Notes: generated by a model not told the origin, from the sequence alone. A stretch of DNA of 64,000 nt from Variovorax brevis (GCF_030317105.1 NZ_JASZYG010000021.1:1-64000); one strand, 5' to 3'. Shown: positions 36,380 to 47,452, counted from the stretch's first letter. A program made the numbers and translations.

Positions 36380-37351
36380 GTGCTGCCCATCTTTCTTGTT
36401 ACCGTTCCCTTTTTCGCGCTGATTGCCGCCGGGTATGCCGCCGCACGTGTGCGCATACTTCCGCTGGAGGCCATTCCCGGCCTCAACGCCTTCGTCCTGT
36501 ATTTCGCACTGCCATGCATGCTGTACCGCTTTGGGGCGAGCACCCCCATCGGGCAGTTGCTCGACGGCAGCGTGGCCTTGGTATGGGGGCTTTGCGCGCT
36601 GTCGCTGGTGGGCTTGGTCGTTGCGTTCACCCGCAATGCGCGCATCGGGTGGAACGACGCGTCCTTTGGCGCGCTGGTGGCGGCCTTTCCCAACACGGGG
36701 TTCATGGGCGTGCCCCTGCTCACGGCCATTCTCGGCGCGCAGTCGGCCGGGCCAGTCATCATCACGATCGCCTTCGACATGGTGGTGACGTCCTCGGTGT
36801 GCATCGCACTCTCGCGGCTGGACAGCGCGGGCTCGGGCGGTGTGGCGCAAGCGGTGCGCCGTGCGCTCACGGGCATGCTCCTCAACCCCTTGCCGTGGTC
36901 GATCCTGCTCGGCGCGCTCGCTTCCGCGACGCAATACAAGCTGCCGGGGCCGATCGACCGCACCATTGCCATGCTGGCCGACGCGGCATCGCCCGCGGCC
37001 CTGTTCACCATCGGCGCCGTGCTGGCGCGCTCCGCGATGCTCGCGCATGAAGCGCGGGGCCGTGCGCGCGTGGGGGACGTGCTGCCCGTTGTCCTGGTCA
37101 AGTTGCTGGCGCATCCCGTGCTGGTGCTCGGGGTGGCCTTGTCGGCGCGCGCGCTGGGCTTGCCGCTGGGGCTGCCGGCCTGCGTGGCGCTGGTGCTGGT
37201 CGCGGCGCTGCCGAGTGCGAGCAACGTCTCGATGCTGGCCGAACGCTTTGGCGCCGACAACGGGCGCATTGCCCGCATCATTCTGTGGACGACGGTGGCG
37301 GCCTTCTTCAGCTTTCCGCTGGTCGTGGAGCAGACCGCGCGCCTGCGCTGA
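36380..37351 (+). CDS. AEC family transporter
   Basis: A 323-residue inner-membrane protein with about ten hydrophobic segments of the auxin-efflux-carrier family, whose bacterial members export organic acids such as malate or malonate. Signatures are NAFVLYFALPCMLYR at the start of the N-terminal half, FPNTGFMGVPLL, and the C-terminal ALPSASNVSMLAERFG. GTG start at 36380; the upstream in-frame sequence is low quality and lies in the helicase promoter region. The substrate cannot be told. Confidence 0.88.
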   Translation: MLPIFLVTVPFFALIAAGYAAARVRILPLEAIPGLNAFVLYFALPCMLYRFGASTPIGQLLDGSVALVWGLCALSLVGLVVAFTRNARIGWNDASFGALVAAFPNTGFMGVPLLTAILGAQSAGPVIITIAFDMVVTSSVCIALSRLDSAGSGGVAQAVRRALTGMLLNPLPWSILLGALASATQYKLPGPIDRTIAMLADAASPAALFTIGAVLARSAMLAHEARGRARVGDVLPVVLVKLLAHPVLVLGVALSARALGLPLGLPACVALVLVAALPSASNVSMLAERFGADNGRIARIILWTTVAAFFSFPLVVEQTARLR

Positions 37352-37355
37352 GCAA

Positions 37356-38072
37356 CTATTGCGTCAGCACGCCAAGCTTGCGGGGATCGGCGTCGGACAG
37401 GAGTTCGCACCGGGAAACGTCGCGGCCCTGCGTGCCGTCGCAGTAATAGGTGTTGTAGACCCGGCCAAACAGCGTAGGTGTGGCCATGAACACGACGCCG
37501 TGTTCGGGTTGCCATTTTTCCTTGGGGCCGGCCGTGGACACCGCGACAGGGCCCGCGTCCACCGGCGGTGATTCATCAGAGCCAGCACTCGCTGTCGTGG
37601 CCTGCGGCGCATTGCTGCTGTTGAGCGTGGTGGTGAATTCGGCCAGCGTCTTTTGCGCTTCGTCGCCGCGCCAGCGATCGGTCAGTTCGCTCGCCTTGGG
37701 CCGCGCGCCCACGGGAATCAGCAGCACGTTGACCTGCGGGCCCCGCCCGAAGCGATGGTCCTTGCCCGCCAGGAAGGCATAGGCACAAGCGGCATAGCAC
37801 TGGCCGCGGACTTCCGTGTTCACACCCGTGGCGCGAATGGCCTGTGCATAGAGGCCGGCCGCTTCCGCCGTGCCTCCGAGCGAGTCTTCGAAGACGACCG
37901 TTTGCACCTTCCCGGTGTTCAGGTGTTCGACAAAGGTTTGCGCCGCACTGCCGTCCAGCATGCCCTGGACCAGCAGGCGATTGCCTTCCAGGGTGAGTTC
38001 AGCCGCATGGGATGCTGCCGCGGCGCCGCAGGCGAGGGCCAAGATCAACGAAAGGCGATTCAGCGTTTTCAT
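37356..38072 (-). CDS. Secreted protein with ClpP/crotonase-like fold (COG3904-like), possibly inactive
   Basis: A 238-residue protein with signal peptide MKTLNRLSLILALACGAAAA. Residues about 40-125 resemble COG3904 periplasmic proteins, which look like ClpP: FEDSLGGTAEAAGLYAQAIR, then VRGQCYAACAYAFLAG. In such proteins the second motif usually reads C-S-AC with Ser as presumed nucleophile; here it is Y-A-AC, so the Ser appears to be Ala. The C-terminal 80 residues are unlike anything I know. Convergent with the AEC gene, 4 bases between stops. Family assignment is moderate. Confidence 0.6.
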   Translation of the reverse strand: MKTLNRLSLILALACGAAAASHAAELTLEGNRLLVQGMLDGSAAQTFVEHLNTGKVQTVVFEDSLGGTAEAAGLYAQAIRATGVNTEVRGQCYAACAYAFLAGKDHRFGRGPQVNVLLIPVGARPKASELTDRWRGDEAQKTLAEFTTTLNSSNAPQATTASAGSDESPPVDAGPVAVSTAGPKEKWQPEHGVVFMATPTLFGRVYNTYYCDGTQGRDVSRCELLSDADPRKLGVLTQ

Positions 38073-38272
38073 GGCGTTCCCTTTTGGGTCCCGAACCGTT
38101 GTGCGCAATCACTTCGCATAGCTTGCAATCTGCAGGCGTGGCGTCAATCAGTTTTTCAGAATCTTGCGCCTGACGGAGGTTCCCCACACCTGGTCAGGTC
38201 TCCGTACGCCGTCTGGCTAGTTCTTCTGTTTTCAATCTGGCTTAGAGTAGCGGACATAACGGGAGCATTTCG

Positions 38273-38488
38273 ATGACGACTGTCTTTCGCGTCGCGCTTT
38301 GGCTGCTTTGGTGTTGCACCATGGGTTGGCTGTGGCATGTCCATGCGCTGGGCGCCGGTTTGGCGCTCACGGCATCCGCATTGGGTCTGGGCTTGTTTGC
38401 CTGGCCAGGAACAACGGCGCGCCGCCGACGCTCCGGCAACGAACTGCGCTACGTGCAGATGGCCAAGCAACCCATGACCGTTCGCTGA
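38273..38488 (+). CDS. Small membrane protein, unknown
   Basis: A 71-residue ORF with two hydrophobic stretches, about 5-20 (RVALWLLWCCTMGWLW) and 25-46, and a basic RRRRS turn followed by a soluble tail. No family is recognised. No clear Shine-Dalgarno precedes the ATG (GGGAGCATTTCG upstream is only fair). The 200 bases before it (38073-38272) hold no other gene. Expression is unproven, but the membrane-protein pattern is better than for random ORFs in this GC-rich DNA. Confidence 0.5.
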   Translation: MTTVFRVALWLLWCCTMGWLWHVHALGAGLALTASALGLGLFAWPGTTARRRRSGNELRYVQMAKQPMTVR

Positions 38489-38520
38489 CGCGCAGTCATG
38501 GGGCGCGGCACTGAAGGGGC

Positions 38521-39420
38521 TCAGGAGCCGCCCTTCATGCGCTTGAATTCGTTGTGCTTCATGGTGATGTAGTCCGCGCGATCGACTTCGTGCAACTGCA
38601 GTGCGTACTGCTCGGTCCCGTCGAACCAGGCGGCCAGGCGTTTGTCCAGATCGGCCGGCGCCGGCGCGTCCAGGTATGAATCAATCGCCAGGTAGTAGCG
38701 CATGGTGTTGCGCTCGACCACGCCGCGCACGCCGCCGATGTATTGCGGCTTGCCTTGGCCATCCCGTCCGGTGGCCGTGAATCCCACCTTGTCGCTGCCG
38801 ATGGTGGCGAGATAAGCCTGCATCGCCAGCCGGGCCGCCGTCCCGTAGGCGTACGAATAGCTCAGGTGGATGAAGGTCTGGTTGTTGGGAATGGGCGTCG
38901 CGGTCAGTTCGATTCGATAGTCGCGCGTCGACAGCGGGCCTTCGTCGGCACCGAGCCGAACGTCCAGGTATTCGGGCGACACCGTGGCCTGACGGAAGTT
39001 GAACTTGACGACCTGCGCATCCGACATCGGCTGGTCGAACTTGCGCCCCAGCGCCACCGCCAGCATCGGGCTCGCACCGGCGCCCTGCACCTGGCAGTTC
39101 TTGGTGTTGAGGTGCAGCATCAGCACTTCACACCAGCTCGGCGCCGTCTTGAGGCCCGCGCTCACCTGGTCGAACGGGTGCTCCACGACGGCGTAGATGT
39201 CGCCGGCAAGCTTGCCGGAGGTTTCGGTGGATTCGAGCGCGAGCTTGCGCTTGAAGGGGTTGTTCGCCAGTGCAGACTGGAGTGACTGGAATTTGGCCTG
39301 CAGGGTGGCCGCCTGCGCGGCCGCGTCGGGTGCGGGAGCCTGTGCTTGCGCGGCTGCGCCGAACCCCAGACAGGCGACAAGGGCCAAACGGAACAGAAAG
39401 CGGCGCGGAGGCGTGCTCAT
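38521..39420 (-). CDS. Secreted protein of unknown function
   Basis: A 299-residue protein with a signal peptide (RFLFRLALVACLGFGAAAQA) and an Ala/Gln-rich start to the mature part. Conserved-looking features are FKRKLALESTETSGKLAGD, a Cys pair in WCEVLMLHLNTKNCQV, and a beta-rich C-terminal half with YRIELTATPIPNNQTFIHLS and VRGVVERNTMRYYLAID. It looks like a single periplasmic beta domain of lipid-transfer or START-like flavour, but I do not recognise the family. It is divergent from the kinase gene at 39601, separated by 180 bases with no gene. Confidence 0.75.
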   Translation of the reverse strand: MSTPPRRFLFRLALVACLGFGAAAQAQAPAPDAAAQAATLQAKFQSLQSALANNPFKRKLALESTETSGKLAGDIYAVVEHPFDQVSAGLKTAPSWCEVLMLHLNTKNCQVQGAGASPMLAVALGRKFDQPMSDAQVVKFNFRQATVSPEYLDVRLGADEGPLSTRDYRIELTATPIPNNQTFIHLSYSYAYGTAARLAMQAYLATIGSDKVGFTATGRDGQGKPQYIGGVRGVVERNTMRYYLAIDSYLDAPAPADLDKRLAAWFDGTEQYALQLHEVDRADYITMKHNEFKRMKGGS

Positions 39421-39600
39421 GTGGTTGCACACGATAGCCGCAACGTCTTCCAAACGCTATAGGGCGAACTTCAATTTTCAACGCACTGCGTACAAGCGAG
39501 GCCGAATGGAGCGTGAGAAATTGATCGCATCTGCGTGAACTAAGCCTGGTACTTTGGTACTCATGCCCTGCTAGAGTCGAGCGAGGTATCAGGGAGTTAC

Positions 39601-41381
<1,781 letters not shown>

Positions 41382-41385
<4 letters not shown>

Positions 41386-42581
41386 TCAATGAGAAGCCTT
41401 CGAGACGACGGCTGCAATCCATGCTCGCCAGCTCGGGCCTTGCGTTGGGACTGGTCTTGAGCGGCTGTGCCGCGCCCAAGGCAACGTCCACCACCGCCGT
41501 GTATCCGCTTGACAAGGCCGTCGCACAAGCCACCGCGTCATTGCTTGCACAGGCAGAACCGAGCGCCCTGGGCAAGCTCCTTCCAGCGCGCGGCATCGTC
41601 GTGGATCCCATGATCGACGCCGGAAGCGGCCAGCAAACCGAGGCAACGCAGTTGGTTCAGATGCTGGTGTCCGAGCAACTGGGGTCCCAGCCCGGGATCT
41701 TCGCGCTATTGCCCTTCGAGCCGTCCAGCATCTCCAAGGCGACCTATCTGTTGACGGGCACATTGAAGCGCCAAGTGGGCAATGCGAGTGCGCCAGTCAA
41801 GATCCAGCTCGCATTGACCGAAATGCGCAGCGGAAAAGTCGCGGCGCAAGCCTCGGCCCTGGCGCGAGACGATGGCCTGGATGGCACGCCTGTCGCCACC
41901 GAGCAGGACAGCCCCATCCTTCCCACGGACAAGGTCATTTCAGGCTATGTCCGTACCACGGAGACGCCACCGGGCGAGAACGCCGACGCCTATTACATGG
42001 AGCGCATTGCGGTGGCGCCGATGGTCAAGGAAGCGGCGGCCTCGTATGCGGCCGGCAAGTATGAAGACGCCCTGAAGCAGTACTCCGCAGCCGCGGCACT
42101 GCCCGCGGGCGAGCAGCTTCGCGTGCTCAGCGGCATCTACCTCGCCCAGGTCAAGCTCAACAAGATGGTTGAAGCCGAGCAGACCTTCGGAAAAATCGTT
42201 GCCTACGGCATTGCCAGCAAGGAACTCGGTGTGAAGTTCCTGTTCACGCCCGGAACGACCGAGTTCTGGGCCGACCCAGCAGTCAGCGGCCAGTATGCGA
42301 TGTGGATGGGCCAACTGGCCCGTGGCAGCAGTGCGGCCAAGGTGTGCATGCGCATCGTGGGCCACACCAGCCGCACCGGCACGCAGGAATTCAACGACAA
42401 GCTGTCGCTCGATCGTGCGAACGCCATCCAGCAGAAACTGACGACGCAAGCCGCAGACCTCGCGGGACGCACCACGCCCGAGGGCAAGGGCTTCCGCGAG
42501 AACATCATCGGTACGGGCACCGACAACGCCGTCGATGCACTCGACCGGCGCGTCGAGTTCAAGGTGGTGCCCTGCGCCTGA
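41382..42581 (+). CDS. OmpA-domain lipoprotein, partner of the kinase
   Basis: A 399-residue outer-membrane lipoprotein: signal ends at the lipobox LVLSGC (Cys29). Residues about 50-175 form a domain reminiscent of FlgO/CsgG-like lipoproteins (ATQLVQMLVSEQLGSQ, ATYLLTGTLKRQ); about 200-270 a TPR-like helical part; about 280-399 an OmpA/MotB-like domain with MRIVGHTSRTGTQEFNDKLS and RANAIQQKL. The peptidoglycan-contacting Asp usual in GHTD is Ser here, while the Arg is kept. It overlaps the kinase gene by ATGA, implying a joint function spanning the envelope. Confidence 0.85.
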
Positions 42582-42598
42582 CGGAGTGACCAGCGGGC

Positions 42599-44725
42599 TC
42601 AGATCGCCTGCGGGTCTACATCCACCAGCCAGCGGATCAGGCCTTTGCCCACAGGCGCCTGCCGCAGTTGGTGGAGCAGGGGCTGGCACTGCGCCAGGAA
42701 CTTTTGAAGCGCCGCGCGTGAAGCGCTTTCCACCAGCATTTGCGCGCGCTCGACATTGGCGACGCGCTGGATCGTCAGTGGTACCGGCGGGTACCGCGTG
42801 ACGCGGTCCGCACCCTCCACCCCGTCGGATTCGGCAGCCATCGCGGCCAGAAACGCCTGCGCGATCTCCTGCGAACGCGCGTCGGCGCGAATCAATGCCT
42901 GATAGGCAAAGGGCGGCATGCCCGAGGCGCGGCGCTCATCCAGTTGCTGCTGTGCGAAGGCGGGATAGTTGTGCTGTCGCAGCGCGACGAACAGAGGATG
43001 TTGCGGATGGTGGGTCTGGATCCACATTTGCGCGCCGCTGCCTTGCGCGGCGAGGTAGGCCGCGTCGCGGCCGGCACGACCGGCCGATTGCATCAGCAGG
43101 CTGAACAACCGCTCCGGCGCGCGGAAGTCGCTTGAGAAAAGCGCGCCGTCGGGATTGACCGCCGCGACCAAGGTGATGCGCCGGAAATCGTGGCCCTTGG
43201 CGATCATCTGCGTGCCGACCAGCACATCGACGTCGCCGGCGTGCACGGCGGCGAGTTGCTGCTCCAGCGATCCCTGCTTTCGCGTGCTGTCCGCATCGAT
43301 GCGCGCGATGCGCACCGGCGAGCCGTCGGGACGCTTCACTGGCGCGAAAAGCTCTGCCAGATGCTCTTCGAGGCGCTCCGTTCCGCGGCCGACCGGCGCA
43401 ATGTCCAAGTTGCCGCAGGCCGGGCAGGCGCGCGGCACGCGTTCGGCCAGGCCGCAGTGGTGGCAGCGCAGCGTTCGGTCGATCTTGTGAAAGACGCGGT
43501 GTGCGCTGCAGTAGGGGCACTCGCTTTTCCAGCCGCAGTCGCCGCAAGCCAGCACGGGTGCATAGCCCCGGCGATTCAGAAACACCATGCTCTGCTCGCC
43601 GCGCGAGATCCGCTGGCCGATGGCGTCCAGCAAGGCGCCGGAGAGCACGGTCTTGGGCGGCTGAAGGTTCATGTCGACCAGCCGCACCGTCGGCAAGGCG
43701 CCCGGGCCGACGATGGAATCTATGCGGGACGGCATGTCCAGCCGCACGTAGCGACCGCCTGGATCGACGCCTTCGGCCGGGCGGCTCAGGTACCAGCTCT
43801 CCAGCGACGGTGTCGCTGACCCCAGCACGACCTTGGCCCCTTCGCGCCGGCCGCGCCACACCGCCAGGTCGCGCGCCGAATAGCGGGCGCCCTCCTGCTG
43901 CTTGTAGCTGGGGTCGTGCTCTTCATCGACCACGATGAGGCGCAGCATCGGCATCGACGCGAACACCGCCATGCGCGTGCCCAGCACGATCCGCGCGGCG
44001 CCGCTGTGCGCGGCGAGCCAACTGGCCAAGCGTTGCGGGTTGGTCATTCCGCTGTGGAGCGACACCACGGCCGCATCGCCGAAGCGCGCCTTGAAGCGCG
44101 CCTCCAGCTGCGGCGTGAGGTTGATTTCCGGGACCATCACCAGCGCCTGCGCGTCCGGTTGGCGAGCCAGCAGTGCAGCGACGCTTCGCAGGTACACCTC
44201 GGTCTTGCCGCTGCCGGTGCTGCCAAAGAGCAGGAAGGGCCCGGTTTCGGCCTCCAGCCGCGCGAGGGCAAGTTGCTGTTCGGCGCTCAGGACGGGCAGG
44301 TCTGCCGGTGCTGGCGCGGCGTCAGCCGTGGGTTTCAGGGTTCCGGACCCGCGCTTCAGGCGCCGCGCGAGTTGAACAGCGCTGAGGTCGCGCAATTGCG
44401 GCGGCAGCGCTGCCAATGCGACCTCGCCGATGGCGCGCTGGTAGTAGCGAGCCGCAAAGGCGATCAGGTCACGCCAAGCATCGCTGAGCGGCGCCAACGC
44501 GTCGAGCGCGGCGGCGACGGGCCTCAGGGCCATTTCGTCCGGCGCATTCGCTTCGTTGGCCTCGGCGGCGTCCGAACCCCAGACGACCCCCAGAACTTCC
44601 CGCCGCCCCAACGGAACGCGAACCAACGTCCCGCGCGCCAGCCGATCGGCGCTGGAATAGCTCAAAACGTCACCCAGCGCGCTGTGGGCAGGGGTTTGCA
44701 CGGCAATCTCGAGGCGCCAGGTCAT
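42599..44725 (-). CDS. priA: Primosomal protein N' (replication restart helicase PriA)
   Basis: PriA recognises stalled forks and reloads the replisome. The 708-residue protein has Walker A GSTGSGKT at 168-175, DEEHD as Walker B, and the zinc-binding cysteines in CGDCGWKSECPYC and RCHHCG through ACPACG near 395-445. FLNRRGYAPVLAC precedes the zinc region. Length and motifs are normal. ATG at 44725 is the first codon and matches the family's N-terminal DNA-binding domain (QTPAHSALGDVLSY). Upstream lies the AT-rich gap with a DnaA box. Confidence 0.96.
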   Translation of the reverse strand: MTWRLEIAVQTPAHSALGDVLSYSSADRLARGTLVRVPLGRREVLGVVWGSDAAEANEANAPDEMALRPVAAALDALAPLSDAWRDLIAFAARYYQRAIGEVALAALPPQLRDLSAVQLARRLKRGSGTLKPTADAAPAPADLPVLSAEQQLALARLEAETGPFLLFGSTGSGKTEVYLRSVAALLARQPDAQALVMVPEINLTPQLEARFKARFGDAAVVSLHSGMTNPQRLASWLAAHSGAARIVLGTRMAVFASMPMLRLIVVDEEHDPSYKQQEGARYSARDLAVWRGRREGAKVVLGSATPSLESWYLSRPAEGVDPGGRYVRLDMPSRIDSIVGPGALPTVRLVDMNLQPPKTVLSGALLDAIGQRISRGEQSMVFLNRRGYAPVLACGDCGWKSECPYCSAHRVFHKIDRTLRCHHCGLAERVPRACPACGNLDIAPVGRGTERLEEHLAELFAPVKRPDGSPVRIARIDADSTRKQGSLEQQLAAVHAGDVDVLVGTQMIAKGHDFRRITLVAAVNPDGALFSSDFRAPERLFSLLMQSAGRAGRDAAYLAAQGSGAQMWIQTHHPQHPLFVALRQHNYPAFAQQQLDERRASGMPPFAYQALIRADARSQEIAQAFLAAMAAESDGVEGADRVTRYPPVPLTIQRVANVERAQMLVESASRAALQKFLAQCQPLLHQLRQAPVGKGLIRWLVDVDPQAI

Positions 44726-45098
44726 GGGGGATGCGTGGGGGCGTTTGTTAAAGCGACTTGGAAAAAAGCGAACTAAGTCATTGATTTGCTTGTGCTTTGT
44801 GGATCGTCCAGAGTTTGTGTGGATAACTTTGTTGATATCCCCTCTTGACGGCCGCCGAACCCTTGAAAATCAAGGCTCTGGCTGGAATGCCCGCAAAAAA
44901 AGCAAAAGTTAAAGTCTATATAAATCAACAACTTAGGAGCGCTATCGCTTTAGGAGCAATGGGCGCATCGGCTCAGACCATTTTGCGCAGCGCAACACCG
45001 CGTTTGTGTATAAGTCAGTCGCTCCTCACCTCTGCACCCTTGACAAAAGTCAAACTGGCGTTCTCACATTACACTTTTTAACAAGTTGTAAGTGGTCG
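44726..45098. promoter_or_regulatory. AT-rich priA-hemE intergenic region, no gene
   Basis: In these 373 bases I see no convincing gene. The DNA is clearly richer in A+T than its surroundings (for example TATATAAAT at about 44918 and CATTACACTTTTTAACAAG at about 45067). It holds a perfect DnaA box and a near box, a repeated TTAGGAGC (about 44933 and 44950) and TTGACA near 45040. It must contain the priA promoter, reading leftward. A 78-codon TTG ORF (44845-45081, +) has no good support. Confidence 0.6.
44818..44826 (-). promoter_or_regulatory. DnaA box (perfect consensus) with a near-box 20 bp away
   Basis: TGTGGATAA on + is the exact complement of the DnaA consensus TTATCCACA. A second site, TGTGGATCG at 44798-44806, matches 7 of 9 positions in the same orientation, exactly 20 bp (about two helical turns) away. 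The pair lies about 75-95 bases upstream of priA's ATG. DnaA might regulate priA, or titrate here. Confidence 0.6.
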
Positions 45099-46202
45099 CT
45101 ATGCGCGGAGTGCCCGAGACTGTGAATGGACTGCGTCCACGAGCGCCGCGACATGGTCAGGCGGCGTGAACTGGCTGATGCCGTGGCCAAGGTTGAAGAT
45201 GTGGGTCGGACCGGTTTTTGCAGCATCGGCATGCGGTTTTCCGAAACTCCGCAAAACTTTGCCGACCTCGGCAGCGATTTGCTCCGGCGCAGCGAACAAG
45301 ACGTTGGGATCGATGTTTCCCTGCAACGCCTTGCCTTGGGCGCCTTCGCCAACTCGCACGCGGGCCTGGCCCAGGTTGACGGTCCAATCCAGTCCCAGCA
45401 CCTCGCAATCGAGCGCGCGCATGTCGTCCAGCCACAGGCCGCCGCCCTTGGTGAACACGATGCGTGGCACGGGCGTGCCGTCAACGCCGTTGCGCCGCAG
45501 TTGCGCCAGCACCCGGGCGGTGTAGGCCACGCTGAATTCCTGGAAGGCGCCGTCGGCCAGCACGCCGCCCCAGCTGTCGAAAATCATGACGGCCTGCGCG
45601 CCGGCTTCGATCTGGGCGTTCAGGTAGGCTGCAACGGCGTCCGCATTGACCGCCAGGATGCGGTGCATCAGGTCGGGCCGTCCGTAGAGCATCGACTTGA
45701 CCAGGCGGTAGTCGCTGGAGCCGGCGCCTTCGACCATGTAGCAGGCGAGGGTCCAGGGGCTGCCTGAAAAGCCGATGAGGGGCACCCTGCCGTCGAGCGC
45801 GCGGCGAATGGAGCCGACGGCGTCGAATACATAGCGCAGCTTGTCCATGTCCGGCACGGCCAGCGCCGCCACGGCTGCTTCGTCGCGCACCGCGCGGGCA
45901 AAGCGAGGGCCTTCGCCCACCTCGAACGAGAGGCCCAGCCCCATCGCGTCTGGCACGGTGAGGATGTCGGAAAAGAGGATCGCCGCGTCGAGCGGAAAGC
46001 GCTCCAGCGGCTGCAGGGTGACCTCGGTGGCGTAGTCCACGTTGGTGGCCAAGCCCATGAAGCTCCCCGCTTTGGCACGCGTCGCCACGTATTCGGGCAG
46101 ATAGCGTCCGGCCTGGCGCATCAGCCAGACGGGGGTGTAGTCGGTGGCCTGCCGCCAGCAGGCGCGCAGGAAGGTGTCGTTCTTCAGGGGAGCAAAGGCC
46201 AT
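45099..46202 (-). CDS. hemE: Uroporphyrinogen decarboxylase
   Basis: HemE converts uroporphyrinogen III to coproporphyrinogen III in haem synthesis. The 367-residue cytosolic enzyme has the signatures PVWLMRQAGRYLPEY (Arg and substrate loop), the ILFSDILTVPDAMG Asp motif, IGFSGSPWTLACYMVEG and FNLGHGISQFTPPDHV. The start is ATG at 46202; an upstream in-frame extension lacks homology. Length is normal. It lies downstream of the small CoA-binding gene in the same direction. Confidence 0.97.
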   Translation of the reverse strand: MAFAPLKNDTFLRACWRQATDYTPVWLMRQAGRYLPEYVATRAKAGSFMGLATNVDYATEVTLQPLERFPLDAAILFSDILTVPDAMGLGLSFEVGEGPRFARAVRDEAAVAALAVPDMDKLRYVFDAVGSIRRALDGRVPLIGFSGSPWTLACYMVEGAGSSDYRLVKSMLYGRPDLMHRILAVNADAVAAYLNAQIEAGAQAVMIFDSWGGVLADGAFQEFSVAYTARVLAQLRRNGVDGTPVPRIVFTKGGGLWLDDMRALDCEVLGLDWTVNLGQARVRVGEGAQGKALQGNIDPNVLFAAPEQIAAEVGKVLRSFGKPHADAAKTGPTHIFNLGHGISQFTPPDHVAALVDAVHSQSRALRA

Positions 46203-46269
46203 CCTGCGATTGTCGCAGGCGAGGCCGGCGGAACCGCAGCGATGCTTTCGGTCCTCGGACTCGCCACCT

Positions 46270-46689
46270 TCAGCGCCCGAAGCGCCGGTGCTCGACCATG
46301 ATGCAGCGGTCCTGCACCACCTCCAGCCCCGCCGCCTGCGCCTTGGCGGCCGCTTCGTCGTGCCAGATGCCAAGCTGCAACCAGACCGCAGGCGCGCCGA
46401 TGGCGATGGCTTCGTCGATGACGGGCGGCACATCTTCCGAGTGGCGGAACACGTTGACCAGGTCGATCTTTTCGTGCTGGGCGGCCTCGGTCAGCGTGGC
46501 GTACGCCGGTTCACCGAACACCTCGCGCGCGTTCGGATTGACCGGAATGATGCGAAAGCCCTGCGCCAGCATGTACTGCGACACGGCGTGGCTGGTGCGA
46601 TGCGGCTTGGGCGACAGCCCCACGACCGCGATGGTGCGCGTGCGCGCGAAGAGGGCGCGCATGTCGGGTTCCAGAAGTTCAGTGCTCAT
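46270..46689 (-). CDS. CoA-binding domain protein (YccU-like)
   Basis: A 139-residue Rossmann-fold protein of the succinyl-CoA-synthetase-like CoA-binding family: TIAVVGLSPKPHRTSHAVSQ, then GFRIIPVNPNAREVFGEPAY, WLQLGIWHDEAAAKAQAAGL and the end DRCIMVEHRR. Function in vivo is unknown. ATG at 46689 is chosen over a GTG two codons earlier. It follows the redoxin gene by 64 bases in the same direction and precedes hemE. Confidence 0.88.
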   Translation of the reverse strand: MSTELLEPDMRALFARTRTIAVVGLSPKPHRTSHAVSQYMLAQGFRIIPVNPNAREVFGEPAYATLTEAAQHEKIDLVNVFRHSEDVPPVIDEAIAIGAPAVWLQLGIWHDEAAAKAQAAGLEVVQDRCIMVEHRRFGR

Positions 46690-46753
46690 GCACACATTGT
46701 GGTGCGCTTGTCGCCGGCGTGCAGGCCGGGCGTGCGGCCCCGTGCGCGTCGTC

Positions 46754-47452
46754 CTAGACCGACTTGTACTTCACCGAGCAGCCGTAGGCGCGGGTGGTCG
46801 CGGCGGAGATCGGCTTTCCGCCAAAGGCCTCGCTGAGCGCCTGGTTGACGTAGTTGGTCGCCGTCTTGATGTCTTCCTGCCGGGACGACGCAATGCTGTC
46901 GATGCCGCCGGCGTACACCAGCACGCCCTTGGGATCGATGATGAACATGTGCGGCGTGGTGCGTGCGCCATAGGCTTGGCCAATGGCGCCATCGGGGTCC
47001 ATCAGCGTCGCGGTGGGCGCGGCGGCGCGCTGCTTCATCCACTTGTCCAGGTCGGCGGGCGGCAGGTAGTCGGAGGCGGCGCGCTCGGTGGAATTGATGG
47101 AAAGCCACACCACGCCCTTGGCCGTCGCGGACTTCTGTGTGGCGGGCATGTTGCCGCTGTTGTAGTGCTTCTGCACAAAGGGGCAGCCTGGGTTGGTCCA
47201 CTCCAGCACCACGTACTTGCCTTCGAAGTCCGACAGCTTGTGCTGCGCGCCCTTGGTGTCTTGTGCGACGAAGTCGGGCGCCTTCTGCCCGACGGCTGGC
47301 GCGGCGTGTGCGCCCCCGGTTCCCATCAGCAGCGCCGAACCGAGCGCCACGGCGGCGGCCATGATGGCGCGGCGCGATGCACGGGTGAGGGCGGCGCGGG
47401 CCTCGCGAGCAGCGCGGGCAGAACGTGCGGCGGAGTTAGAAATGGTCGACAT
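46754..47452 (-). CDS. Secreted redoxin/AhpC-TSA-like protein
   Basis: A 232-residue protein. Residues 1-50 form an Ala/Arg-rich signal region (MAAAVALGSALLMGTGGAHA), followed by a thioredoxin-fold redoxin: VGQKAPDFVAQDTKGAQHKL, the single reactive Cys in WTNPGCPFVQKHY, then TPHMFIIDPKGVLVYAGGID. A further Cys sits near the C-terminus (YGCSVKY), as in related redoxins. A CXXC motif is absent, so it is more like a peroxiredoxin or resolving protein than a TlpA-type reductase. It sits 103 bases downstream of the DsbD-like gene, with which it may share periplasmic redox work. Confidence 0.85.
   Translation of the reverse strand: MSTISNSAARSARAAREARAALTRASRRAIMAAAVALGSALLMGTGGAHAAPAVGQKAPDFVAQDTKGAQHKLSDFEGKYVVLEWTNPGCPFVQKHYNSGNMPATQKSATAKGVVWLSINSTERAASDYLPPADLDKWMKQRAAAPTATLMDPDGAIGQAYGARTTPHMFIIDPKGVLVYAGGIDSIASSRQEDIKTATNYVNQALSEAFGGKPISAATTRAYGCSVKYKSV

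Noticed and set aside
44845..45081. 78-codon + ORF in the priA-hemE gap
   Set aside because: TTG start, no good ribosome site (the internal ATG 44959 has AGGAG only two bases away), no known motifs.
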